Shown here one piece after another: positions 1-7,232 of a stretch of 11,286 nucleotides of DNA. The position numbers and the translations under genes are program-made. This DNA comes from CBCXVS01 sp965178525 (GTDB lineage: Bacteria; Tectomicrobia; Entotheonellia; Entotheonellales; Entotheonellaceae). The notes beneath the pieces are model-generated. The model was not told where the DNA came from. It saw only the letters and a program-made list of their open reading frames with translations, and did not search any database. The stretch spans positions 1 to 11,286 of the forward strand of contig CBCXVS010000259.1 in NCBI GenBank assembly GCA_965178525.1, written 5' to 3'. The first letter of the stretch is position 1, and each line of letters opens with the position of its first letter.

Positions 1-161
1 ACACCAGCTGTCGTCTGCAGCTGTCCCCACGCCCCTCGGGCGCGCATCTGGGCAATATGCGGCAGCACGCCCTCCTGGCACCATTGCTCGATGAGTTCCG
101 CGTCGCCGGCATCCAGGCCGATCAACAGGAGACGATTGCGCGTGGGCTCCACGGTAGTCAT
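1..161 (-). CDS. Alkaline phosphatase / type I phosphodiesterase superfamily protein, N-terminal fragment (runs off left edge)
   Basis: Translating the minus strand from the ATG at 161 gives an open frame to the window edge (53 full codons). It contains LLIGLDAGDAELIEQW, which lines up with VVGLDMGDGELIRYW at the start of the complete phosphatase-fold protein encoded at 1731-3329. The Asp of GLDAGD (about residue 17) corresponds to the first metal-ligand Asp of the superfamily. The following LPHIAQMRARGAWGQLQTTAG also matches LPHFASLLSSGTWVDLESTAQ in that paralogue. There is no signal peptide, so a cytoplasmic protein is likely. It starts 10 bases after the stop of the oxidoreductase gene at 172, so it is probably co-transcribed. 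The nucleophile and remaining metal sites lie outside the window, so activity cannot be judged. The family call rests on homology to the neighbour. Confidence 0.78.
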   Translation of the reverse strand, partial: MTTVEPTRNRLLLIGLDAGDAELIEQWCQEGVLPHIAQMRARGAWGQLQTTAG

Positions 162-171
162 GCAACGGCTC

Positions 172-1236
172 TCACGTACGAGGCGATCGCACACCCGCCT
201 GCTCCTGCAAAGCCGGCGGGAACACTTCATCAAGATCGACACGACGACCTTCATGCGCGGAACGAATGCCGGTATCGACCATCGCCAGCGTCCACAAATT
301 GTCCGCACCGCTCGTTTCCGGCACGGCCTCCTGTGTCAGCGCATCACGCAACTGATTCAGCAACGAGACCGTACCGCCCTTGGGGTAGCGTGCTTCATTT
401 CCCTTGGGGACCGGCACAAGCTTGGCGGGCCGGAAAAAGCGGCGTCCCTTGGCGCGCCACCACACCCGCCGGCGATCCGTCCACAGGTCGCCCTGGTCCC
501 CTTCGATCCACAAACTGTACTCATAGCGCGTGGCCACCATCGTCCCACTGTACTGAAGACGCACATCCCCTTCCAGCTCGATCATCGCATCCACCGCGGC
601 TGGCCCATCGTAATCGCTCAACGGCAGCTGGTAAGACCGGGCAAATACGGCGCGCGGCTGCCGATTCAAGAGATAGCGGAAGCTATCAAAATGGTGTACG
701 GCAATTTCGCTAAAGAACGGTTCCGCCATCTGCTTCACCCAGCCCCCTTGCGTGTGGCTCGGCTGGTCACGGCGATCGATACAGATGCCGGCCGTAATGC
801 GCCCCAGCACGCCCGTATCGAGCAGGCGCCGCACCGTGCGCTCGGCTTGGAAAAAGCGGTAGTTTTCCGCCACCACGACCGGCCGCTTCACCTCCTGCGC
901 GCGCTGCACGACCGGCATCGCTTCCGCTAACGACGCCCCAAACGGTTTCTCCACCAGTACAGCCAGACCAGCGTCGAGGACTTGCAGCGTCTGCGAGGCA
1001 TGGAGAAACGAGGGACTGGTGATCAACGCGGCATCGGCGTTCACTTGCGTCACCGCGTCTTCCACCCGGGTAAAAAACCTGCCGTGCGCTTGGCTGGGCA
1101 ATGCCCGCGCCTCCTGTAACGCCTTCTCGTCTACATCAACGCAAGCGGCAGAGACAAAGTCCGGGTGCTGTTCCACGAAATCCAGCCAATGACGACCGCG
1201 GCCCCCTACACCGATATGGATGATGTTAATGGCCAT
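172..1236 (-). CDS. Gfo/Idh/MocA family NAD(P)-dependent oxidoreductase, copy 1
   Basis: Predicted cytoplasmic dehydrogenase, likely acting on a nucleotide sugar or sugar precursor of the polysaccharide; the exact substrate is not readable from sequence. Residue numbers count from the GTG at 1242. The N-terminal Rossmann fold has GVGGRG at 11-16. The family EKP motif is intact at 98-100 (VLVEKPFG), ENYRF is at 126-130, and the catalytic-domain His motif AVHHFD is at 181-186. The length of about 355 residues is normal for the family. I place the start at the ATG at 1236 because GGAG at 1248-1245 sits 8 nt upstream; the GTG at 1242 is too close to that ribosome-binding site. The protein is clearly paralogous to the one at 3326-4384, sharing RGRHWLD, RRVWWR, RFF and LWTLAM. 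It lies 10 bases before a phosphatase-superfamily gene, repeating the gene order of the other copy. Confidence 0.9.
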   Translation of the reverse strand: MAINIIHIGVGGRGRHWLDFVEQHPDFVSAACVDVDEKALQEARALPSQAHGRFFTRVEDAVTQVNADAALITSPSFLHASQTLQVLDAGLAVLVEKPFGASLAEAMPVVQRAQEVKRPVVVAENYRFFQAERTVRRLLDTGVLGRITAGICIDRRDQPSHTQGGWVKQMAEPFFSEIAVHHFDSFRYLLNRQPRAVFARSYQLPLSDYDGPAAVDAMIELEGDVRLQYSGTMVATRYEYSLWIEGDQGDLWTDRRRVWWRAKGRRFFRPAKLVPVPKGNEARYPKGGTVSLLNQLRDALTQEAVPETSGADNLWTLAMVDTGIRSAHEGRRVDLDEVFPPALQEQAGVRSPRT

Positions 1237-1270
1237 CGTCACTTCTCCTCGTAGCCCACGGGCTCACGGC

Positions 1271-1670
1271 TTAAAAAATAACGGGCCGCGCCAGCAATAC
1301 GCCCATGGCAACCGCGGCAAAGGCGACCAAGATGTAGCCATAGATAAGCTTGGATGGCCGATGGCCTACCGTGATCTGGAAAACCGCTAAGGTCAGCACG
1401 AACAAGATTTTCACCCACAACACACGTCCCCGTGGCGACGCCAGAAATTCGGATGAAAAGACGTGTCCAAGCACGCCCTGATAATGCAGCATGAACAGAC
1501 CGGTCATCCACAAAACCGTTTGCGCGTACCAGCCGATACCGCCCAATTTTCGTTCAAAGAGACGGGGAAAAAAAGCGAGTGCTTTCGGGATCGGCAAAGA
1601 ACATCGCGCCGATCCACAAGCAAACTGTCAAAATATGAATCCATGCGGCCAAGACATACAGAAAATCCAT
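1271..1670 (-). pseudogene. CopD/HemJ-like four-helix membrane protein, split by a +1 frameshift
   Basis: From the ATG at 1670 (GAGGGA 5 nt upstream) the frame reads MDFLYVLAAWIHILTVCLW and on to DPESTRFF, then hits a stop soon after a T7 run (A run at 1568-1574 on the plus strand). The next frame continues PRLFERKLGGIGWYAQ to a TAA at 1271. Removing one T joins them into a 132-residue protein with four hydrophobic segments, near 3-25, 44-64, 80-102 and 107-127. The first helix carries a His followed by WIG (H12, W19), as in the CopD and HemJ/DUF2269-like membrane families, which often bind haem or copper; that function is inferred only from resemblance. Reading the downstream frame alone from TTG at 1597 would remove the whole first helix. 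This could be a real mutation, slippage decoding, or a homopolymer sequencing error. It lies between the two oxidoreductase/phosphatase pairs. Confidence 0.72.
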
Positions 1671-1730
1671 GCACATCCCTCAAACCCAAGCACCGTATGG
1701 CGGTCAGCGTCAGAGAACGTCACGCCAGCA

Positions 1731-3329
1731 TCAACACGAGGGCGGATGGGCCGGCGCGCCCGGCGGCGGGGCGTTCCACAACAGGTCCAGCGGCGCCCCA
1801 TCCAGGGCAGCAGGCGGTTCGAGACCTAACAAGCGCAAAATGGTAGGGGCCACGTCAACCAGATGGCCGGAGCCCTGGCCGCCTTGCGGCACCGCGGCGC
1901 CACCGACCAGTGCGAAGCCGTATGGCGAGTGCGTGCCGGGACGCAAATCAGCCGTTTCACCCGTCACCTCGCCAATGCGTGGCGAGGTCAACGTCGTAAA
2001 CGGCACCGCATCATTCCATGTCACAATCACATCCGGCAAATGCTCTTGCCGCTGGCCGGGAAAGATTTCATTGCGTATCCAGACGCGCCGCACCGCGGTC
2101 GCGCCCTGAGCCGTGGTCATGGTCTCCAAACCCGCCCGGAGGTCCTGGCACACGGCATCGTACTCCCGCTCGGGCTCAACGATTCCTTGGGGTTCGCGTC
2201 CCTTCAGATTGATGCGAATACACCCCTCGAGATCCGTGGGCAGCGTAAACGCCCGGGTTCGCGACCAATCGATGTGGGCCGCCTGTTCCTGGGCGCCAAT
2301 GCGGTCGCGCAGCCACCACGGCAGATGATCGGCAATCGCCCGCCGCGCGCTGGCCGGAAAAAGTCCTTTAACGCGTCCAATCAACGACGGGGAGGCGTTG
2401 TGCCCATTCGTTCCATCGGCGGCGCCCGACGCTGGGCAGGTATGGCCAAGGCGTTCGAGCACCGTCGGCAACAGATACCAGCCACACCGATTGGGACGTA
2501 CCCCATCACCGCTGATGACCAGCACCACCACATCGTCTAGCAACCGGTCGCACAAGGCGCCCAAGGCCCGATCTAACGCCTCGTAGATGTGCAACAGGGG
2601 TTGAAAGAGGGCCGCATCGCCACGGCTCACCGCATCCGCGTCCGCCGGCCAGAGATAACGCCCGGCGGGGTGGGATTCGCCAAACCCGATCACGGCCAAG
2701 TCCCATGCCTCCTGCCCCAAAAGCCACAACGCCGTCTCCTGCTTGTAGGCAATACTGCGCCGGAGCCGCTGCTCCATCACCGCCGTATCCGGCAGGCGCG
2801 CGCCGAGGCGCTTCGCTTCAAAGCCCAAGGGATAGCGTCCGAAACGGGATTTCAAGGTCTTCAGCATCAGGGGTGGGTGGGCACATGGCCGCCCGTACCA
2901 GGCCCAAGTGCCCCAATCAAAGATCGCCTTGCCCCTAAAGCCCGCTTCGGGAAAGGTTTCGGGAACATCGTAGATGACACACCGGCGTCCCTGCTCGTCG
3001 GCAAATTTCCAGAAGGTCGGGACCCCGTATTGATCGGCTTGAATGTGCTGTGCGACTTGGTGCCCCGGTTTGGGTTGATAGGGGAAGTACACCCCGTGCT
3101 GGCCGGGCAACATGCCCGTGGCAAAGGTAGGCCATGTCGACGTGTGTAGCACTTGCGCCGTACTCTCAAGGTCGACCCACGTACCGGACGACAGCAGCGA
3201 GGCGAAATGCGGTAAGCGGCCCTGTTGGCTCCAGTAGCGGATCAACTCGCCGTCGCCCATATCAAGACCAACCACACAGACACGTCGTGCAGACGATGGC
3301 GACACGGATGGGGAACGGTGCGATGTCAT
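1731..3329 (-). CDS. Alkaline phosphatase superfamily (type I phosphodiesterase/nucleotide pyrophosphatase-like) protein, divergent active site
   Basis: A 532-residue protein with the superfamily layout. The first metal Asp is in VVGLDMGD (D23). TSTWPTFATG follows (likely nucleophile T65), then PGQHGV at 75-80. GFGESHPAGRYLW is at 215-227 and VLVISGDGVRPN at 269-280. GTHSPYGF near 465-472 holds the C-terminal metal His (H467), and DVAPTIL is at 492-498. There is no signal peptide or membrane segment, so it is probably cytoplasmic. In classical members the middle motifs read D-x-x-x-H and S-D-H-G. Here they are H220..R224 and S-G-D-G, so metal binding may be altered or lost; some EPS-associated relatives may share this. 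The start ATG overlaps the stop of the upstream oxidoreductase by 4 bases (ATGA), which suggests coupled translation. The role is inferred as hydrolysis or transfer at a phosphate or phosphodiester of a polysaccharide intermediate. Confidence 0.85.
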   Translation of the reverse strand: MTSHRSPSVSPSSARRVCVVGLDMGDGELIRYWSQQGRLPHFASLLSSGTWVDLESTAQVLHTSTWPTFATGMLPGQHGVYFPYQPKPGHQVAQHIQADQYGVPTFWKFADEQGRRCVIYDVPETFPEAGFRGKAIFDWGTWAWYGRPCAHPPLMLKTLKSRFGRYPLGFEAKRLGARLPDTAVMEQRLRRSIAYKQETALWLLGQEAWDLAVIGFGESHPAGRYLWPADADAVSRGDAALFQPLLHIYEALDRALGALCDRLLDDVVVLVISGDGVRPNRCGWYLLPTVLERLGHTCPASGAADGTNGHNASPSLIGRVKGLFPASARRAIADHLPWWLRDRIGAQEQAAHIDWSRTRAFTLPTDLEGCIRINLKGREPQGIVEPEREYDAVCQDLRAGLETMTTAQGATAVRRVWIRNEIFPGQRQEHLPDVIVTWNDAVPFTTLTSPRIGEVTGETADLRPGTHSPYGFALVGGAAVPQGGQGSGHLVDVAPTILRLLGLEPPAALDGAPLDLLWNAPPPGAPAHPPSC

Positions 3330-4384
3330 ACTTGCGCATCCTGACGGTTACGAGAAGCGGCCATCGATCCTAGGCCCGCCGCGGCCAAGACGTCGGCGAG
3401 ACACACCGCCTGGCCGGTCTTGTCAGAGAGCATAGCGGCCTCAAGCATCGCCAGCGTCCATAGCGGCTCTGCCCCCTGGGCCGGCGGCGCTACCCCAGCC
3501 TGAACGGCGGCATGAAGCTGATCGAGCAACGGCACCGTCCCCGCCCGGGGTCCGACACGCGCATCACCTGGGGGAACTGTCGGCAGCCGCAGCGGCAGGA
3601 AAAAGCGCGAGCCCCGCTTGCGCCACCACACCCGCCGCATATCCGAGCGCAACGCACCGTACTCGCCCTCGATCCGGAGTTCATGTTCATCGCGATGACC
3701 GGTGAGCGAGCCGTAGTACTGCACGCTGACCTGCTGCTCCATTTCCACAAACGCCTCAGTCGTTGAACCGTGCGTATAGGCGCTCCCTGGCGCCTGTCCG
3801 CACTGGGTCATCATGCCTATCGGCTCGACGTCAAAGATATGCCGGAGGCTGTCAAAGTGATGCGCGGCGCCATCGAAGAGCTGGGCATAATCGACCTGGG
3901 TCAGAAACGGCTCGGGGGCTTGTAGGGCTCGCCGATCGATACAGCTGACAGGGGTTATCGTGCCCACCGTGCCCTGACGTACCAGGGTGCGCAGCGCCTG
4001 CTCACAGCGCCGGTAGCGGTGATGGTGCGCCACCACCACCGGCTGGCCCGTGCGGCGTGCCATGTCCATGATCTGCGCCCCTTCCGTCAGCTTAGCGGCC
4101 AAAGGCGGTTCAATCATGACCGCCAAGCCAGCCGCTAAAGCCTCCAGGGCATGGGCGGCGTGCCACGCTGGGAGACTGGCGATCAGCACCGCATCCGCCT
4201 TGACCTGCCGCAGCGCTTCCCCTAGGCTGGCGTACCATGGCACCTGGGGAAAGGCCGTCTGCGCCCATGCTTGTGCCCCGGTATCCGGATCGACACATCC
4301 TCGCGACGCCATATCGGGACGGTTCCGCACGATATCTAGCCAGTGCCGCCCTCTGCTACCAAGCCCGAGATGGAGAATGTCCAT
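3326..4384 (-). CDS. Gfo/Idh/MocA family oxidoreductase, copy 2, lacking the EKP lysine
   Basis: A 352-residue paralogue of the oxidoreductase at 172-1236. It has a Rossmann dinucleotide motif GLGSRG at 7-12, followed by RHWLD as in copy 1, AAHHFD at 173-178 and RRVWWR with a downstream RFF. The family-defining EKP motif is replaced by EPP at 92-94 (VMIEPPLAA). The lysine, which normally contacts the nicotinamide cofactor and substrate, is therefore missing. ENYRF of copy 1 is also changed, to HHHRYR. The protein may bind cofactor without normal catalysis, or use altered chemistry. The start ATG at 4384 has AAGGA with 6 nt spacing and begins 14 bases after the glycosyltransferase stop. Its own stop overlaps the next gene by 4 bases. 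Family membership is clear; substrate and activity are unknown. Confidence 0.88.
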   Translation of the reverse strand: MDILHLGLGSRGRHWLDIVRNRPDMASRGCVDPDTGAQAWAQTAFPQVPWYASLGEALRQVKADAVLIASLPAWHAAHALEALAAGLAVMIEPPLAAKLTEGAQIMDMARRTGQPVVVAHHHRYRRCEQALRTLVRQGTVGTITPVSCIDRRALQAPEPFLTQVDYAQLFDGAAHHFDSLRHIFDVEPIGMMTQCGQAPGSAYTHGSTTEAFVEMEQQVSVQYYGSLTGHRDEHELRIEGEYGALRSDMRRVWWRKRGSRFFLPLRLPTVPPGDARVGPRAGTVPLLDQLHAAVQAGVAPPAQGAEPLWTLAMLEAAMLSDKTGQAVCLADVLAAAGLGSMAASRNRQDAQV

Positions 4385-4398
4385 GCGTTTTCCTTACC

Positions 4399-5622
4399 TC
4401 ACGGCATCGACGCGCAGGCGACGAGCCGGCGGCTGACTTCCAGATATTGTGCTGCGGTATGTTCCCAACTCACGGACGCGACCGCACGCGCCGCCGCGCA
4501 CCCCATCGTGCGCAAGCGCGACCGGCCGGGAAAATGGTGCAAAAACGTGCCCCAGTCAGGGACCTCGTTCGGGACGAGAAAGCCGGTGACCTGCTCCGTA
4601 ATTAAGTCGCGGATATGACCGCTCGGCACACTGATGACCGGCCGGGCACACGCCATATATTCCGGGATTTTCAAGGTAGAAAACGCCACGAGCCGGTTGT
4701 GAAAAGCGTTGACTTGATAGGGTGCCAGACACACGTCACTCGCCGCAATATACATGGGCACCATCGGGTGCGGCTTGTAGCCATGAAAGCATACTGGCAG
4801 GCGCGACGGCCCAGCGATGGCTTCGTACCGGCGGCGATATTCCCCGTCACCGACCACATGCACTTCAAGGTCGGGCACCGGTGTGCGGACACAGGCCTCG
4901 AGCATCGGAGCCAAATCATGATTCGCGTCCAGTGATCCCACATAGAGCATGACACAGGCATCCGGCCTGATCCCCAACGCCTGACGGGCGCTATCCCGGT
5001 CCTGAGGCCGAAATAAGCGGTGATCAACCGCCAAACCAATGACGTCCACTCGCTCCTGGGCAATGCCCCGCTGTTGCATCAGCATGGTCTTGAGTTCATC
5101 GGTTTCGGCAATCACCGCCGGCATCCGCCGCGAGGCATACGTCGCCACGCGGTGAGACGCCAAGTGCAGGCCATAGCGCACGATGGTATGCACGTCCCGC
5201 AACGGCTCATGCCAGTTACGGACGTCATTTTCGACCAACACGCCGGGCACGCCGTGGGCACGAAACGCCACGGCAAGACAGCCGGAAAGCCGCCAGCCCT
5301 TTTCCAACACCACATCAAACGACCCCGCCCACTGGCGGGCAAAGTGGCGCAGCACGTTCAGGTAGGCCAAATGGCTGAACGGATTCAGGCCGCGGGCGGC
5401 CACATCATCCCTCCGACTGCCGCCACCTGCCCCCTGCGGTTCGATCGCGATGACCTGAAAGGTCTCCGTGGCGAACGGCTCACGCAGGGTGCGAAAGGCC
5501 ACGGTCACATCGGTCCAGGCACTGAGGGCTTCCACTAGCGACAGGATGTTGCGCGTCGGCCCCGTCGTACTGAGTAGGGCGCTGCCCGGGGCCGCGTAGC
5601 AGAGCGAGAGACGTCGGCTCAT
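4399..5622 (-). CDS. GT4-type (GT-B fold) glycosyltransferase
   Basis: A 407-residue cytoplasmic or membrane-associated glycosyltransferase that would add a sugar from a nucleotide-sugar donor to the lipid-linked repeat unit. The N-terminal acceptor domain has a flexible loop, APGSALLSTTGPTRNI near 10-26. The C-terminal donor-binding domain has LYVGSLDANHDL (226-237), VHVVGDGEYR (254-263), HGYKPHPMVPMYIAASDV (280-297) and KIPEYMACARPVIS (318-331). The last of these is the family 4 donor-site region with the conserved Glu. Length and domain order are typical of glycosyltransferase family 4. The donor and linkage cannot be read from sequence. The gene starts 4 bases after the stop of the sugar-phosphate transferase, with GGAG inside the end of that gene, which indicates tight operon structure. 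Confidence 0.92.
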   Translation of the reverse strand: MSRRLSLCYAAPGSALLSTTGPTRNILSLVEALSAWTDVTVAFRTLREPFATETFQVIAIEPQGAGGGSRRDDVAARGLNPFSHLAYLNVLRHFARQWAGSFDVVLEKGWRLSGCLAVAFRAHGVPGVLVENDVRNWHEPLRDVHTIVRYGLHLASHRVATYASRRMPAVIAETDELKTMLMQQRGIAQERVDVIGLAVDHRLFRPQDRDSARQALGIRPDACVMLYVGSLDANHDLAPMLEACVRTPVPDLEVHVVGDGEYRRRYEAIAGPSRLPVCFHGYKPHPMVPMYIAASDVCLAPYQVNAFHNRLVAFSTLKIPEYMACARPVISVPSGHIRDLITEQVTGFLVPNEVPDWGTFLHHFPGRSRLRTMGCAAARAVASVSWEHTAAQYLEVSRRLVACASMP

Positions 5623-5626
5623 GGTG

Positions 5627-7084
5627 TTAGTGCGCTCCTGTCCCTCTGATCACCGCCGGAATGGTCTTGGCCAGAATTTTTAAATCCAATGTGAACGACC
5701 AGTGATCGATATATGCCAAATCCTGTTCGATCCACGCCTCAAACGACACCGTGGCACTACGCCCACTGACCTGCCACAGACAGGTAATGCCAGGTTTGAC
5801 ACTAAACCGCCGCTTCAGGGAGTTCTCCTCAAACCGTTCGACATCACGCAGCGGCAGCGGACGGGGCCCCACGAGGCTCATATCGCCACGCAGGACATTG
5901 AAGAGCTGCGGCAGTTCGTCCAGACTGGTTTTGCGCAAAATGCGTCCAATCGACGTCACCCGCGGATCGTGCTTGATCTTGAATACGGGGCCGTGCGCCT
6001 CATTCAACGCTTCCAGTTCCTGTTGCAGCCGCTCGGCGTCCGGCACCATCGAGCGAAATTTGACCATATCGAAGTGGCGCCGGTTGTAGCCAACACGTGT
6101 CTGCACGAAAAACACTGGCCCTCCGGGCGACAAGATTTTGATGAGGAGGGCGATCAGCGCAAAGACAGGCGACAGCAGCAGGAGCAAGCTCCCGGCAACC
6201 AGGACATCAAACGCCCGTTTCAAATAGGCGGGCCAAAACGAGAGGGTGTTCGTCGCCAACGTGAGCAGGGGAATGCCCTCAAACTCAGCCGGCCGGGCGC
6301 GGACGATGTGCAATTGGAAAAAATTCGACAACAGATGGACCTGAATTCCCTGAGATTCACAGGATTCGATGATGGCTTTCATCTCCTCGTAAAACGATCG
6401 GATGGGCAGTGAGATCACGACCTCATCAATCTGCGACCGATTGATGACGTCATCAAACTCTTGCAAGGTCCCGAGACAAGGCACCGGGAGGTCTGCCATT
6501 CGATAGGTGTCATCAAAGGATGGAAACAGGTCATCAATATACCCAATGACACGGTAGCCCAGTTGCGGTTTGGCTCTCACCCGCTGAATAAAAGCCAGAC
6601 CGCGCCGGTTAGAGCCCACGAGGAGTAGACGGCGCAAATTGCGATTATGCAGGCGCAGCCAACGCAAGAAGGCGCGGAGACTGATACAGGTGACGCAGGT
6701 GAGCACGAAGGCGAACGTGGCAAAATAGAGCACCATGTCACGGCTAAGATGATTGCGCCGAAAGACCACCGCAACCGCGAGTAAAAGCATACTGCCCGTC
6801 AGGACGGCCTTGAAGATGTCTTGAAATTCGCCTTTACCACCCTCTAGCCGGCGGGAATCATAGAGCCCGACAGAGAAAAAGACGACGTACCAGATGAGTA
6901 CAAAAACCACGAGCAGAAGGACATTGATCAATTTGAGGTTGATCTGTAATAACTGATGGGGCCATATCATATGGCCATGCGACATCCCAACCAACATCAA
7001 ACTTGCCGTTAGAGCAACAAGCATGATGAAAATGTCGAGAAGCTTGAAGCAGACAACCAGGGCACTTCGCTTCGATGTTTGCAT
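5627..7084 (-). CDS. Exopolysaccharide polyprenyl glycosylphosphotransferase (WbaP/WcaJ-type initiating enzyme)
   Basis: This inner-membrane enzyme would start repeat-unit synthesis by moving a sugar 1-phosphate from a UDP-sugar to undecaprenyl phosphate. The 485 residues show four N-terminal hydrophobic segments (about 10-34, 50-72, 93-108 and 118-138). A Rossmann-like regulatory domain follows (LLLVGSNRRGLAFIQ near 153-167, GYIDD at 181-185). Next comes the re-entrant helix near 287-318 after KRAFD. The catalytic domain has VKFRSM (341-346), RKTSLDELPQL (384-394, with the Asp-Glu pair at 389-390), GDMSLVGPRP (400-409) and PGITCLWQVSGR (431-442). The usual PGITGLWQV Gly is Cys here. Length is normal for the long WcaJ/WbaP class. 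The gap to the upstream kinase gene is 148 bases, and no strong terminator or promoter was seen in it. Confidence 0.95.
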   Translation of the reverse strand: MQTSKRSALVVCFKLLDIFIMLVALTASLMLVGMSHGHMIWPHQLLQINLKLINVLLLVVFVLIWYVVFFSVGLYDSRRLEGGKGEFQDIFKAVLTGSMLLLAVAVVFRRNHLSRDMVLYFATFAFVLTCVTCISLRAFLRWLRLHNRNLRRLLLVGSNRRGLAFIQRVRAKPQLGYRVIGYIDDLFPSFDDTYRMADLPVPCLGTLQEFDDVINRSQIDEVVISLPIRSFYEEMKAIIESCESQGIQVHLLSNFFQLHIVRARPAEFEGIPLLTLATNTLSFWPAYLKRAFDVLVAGSLLLLLSPVFALIALLIKILSPGGPVFFVQTRVGYNRRHFDMVKFRSMVPDAERLQQELEALNEAHGPVFKIKHDPRVTSIGRILRKTSLDELPQLFNVLRGDMSLVGPRPLPLRDVERFEENSLKRRFSVKPGITCLWQVSGRSATVSFEAWIEQDLAYIDHWSFTLDLKILAKTIPAVIRGTGAH

Positions 7085-7232
7085 AGAGTTGTCGCCCTAA
7101 TCGCAAAATTCGTCTCTGATGCGATAGCTACCCAGCACCGGCCTGGATACAGGGGTATGGGGGTTCGCCATAACCACCGCGGATAACCCGGCGGCACATC
7201 ACAGCCAAGGGCAGTGCCGGTGCGGCGAATGC

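Noticed and set aside
91..930. Long plus-strand open frame (279 codons) opposite the first oxidoreductase
   Set aside because: It is antisense to a gene with clear family motifs, and its own translation is Arg/His rich without domains. Such shadows are common in GC-rich coding DNA.
7085..7232. Terminator, riboswitch (GGGTAGC segment) or second promoter between the kinase and sugar-phosphate transferase genes
   Set aside because: Only 4-bp stems without U-runs are seen. The GGGTAGC lacks the rest of a cyclic-di-GMP riboswitch core, and the best promoter-like pair (TTGGCT-N17-TATCCG) is too weak to call.
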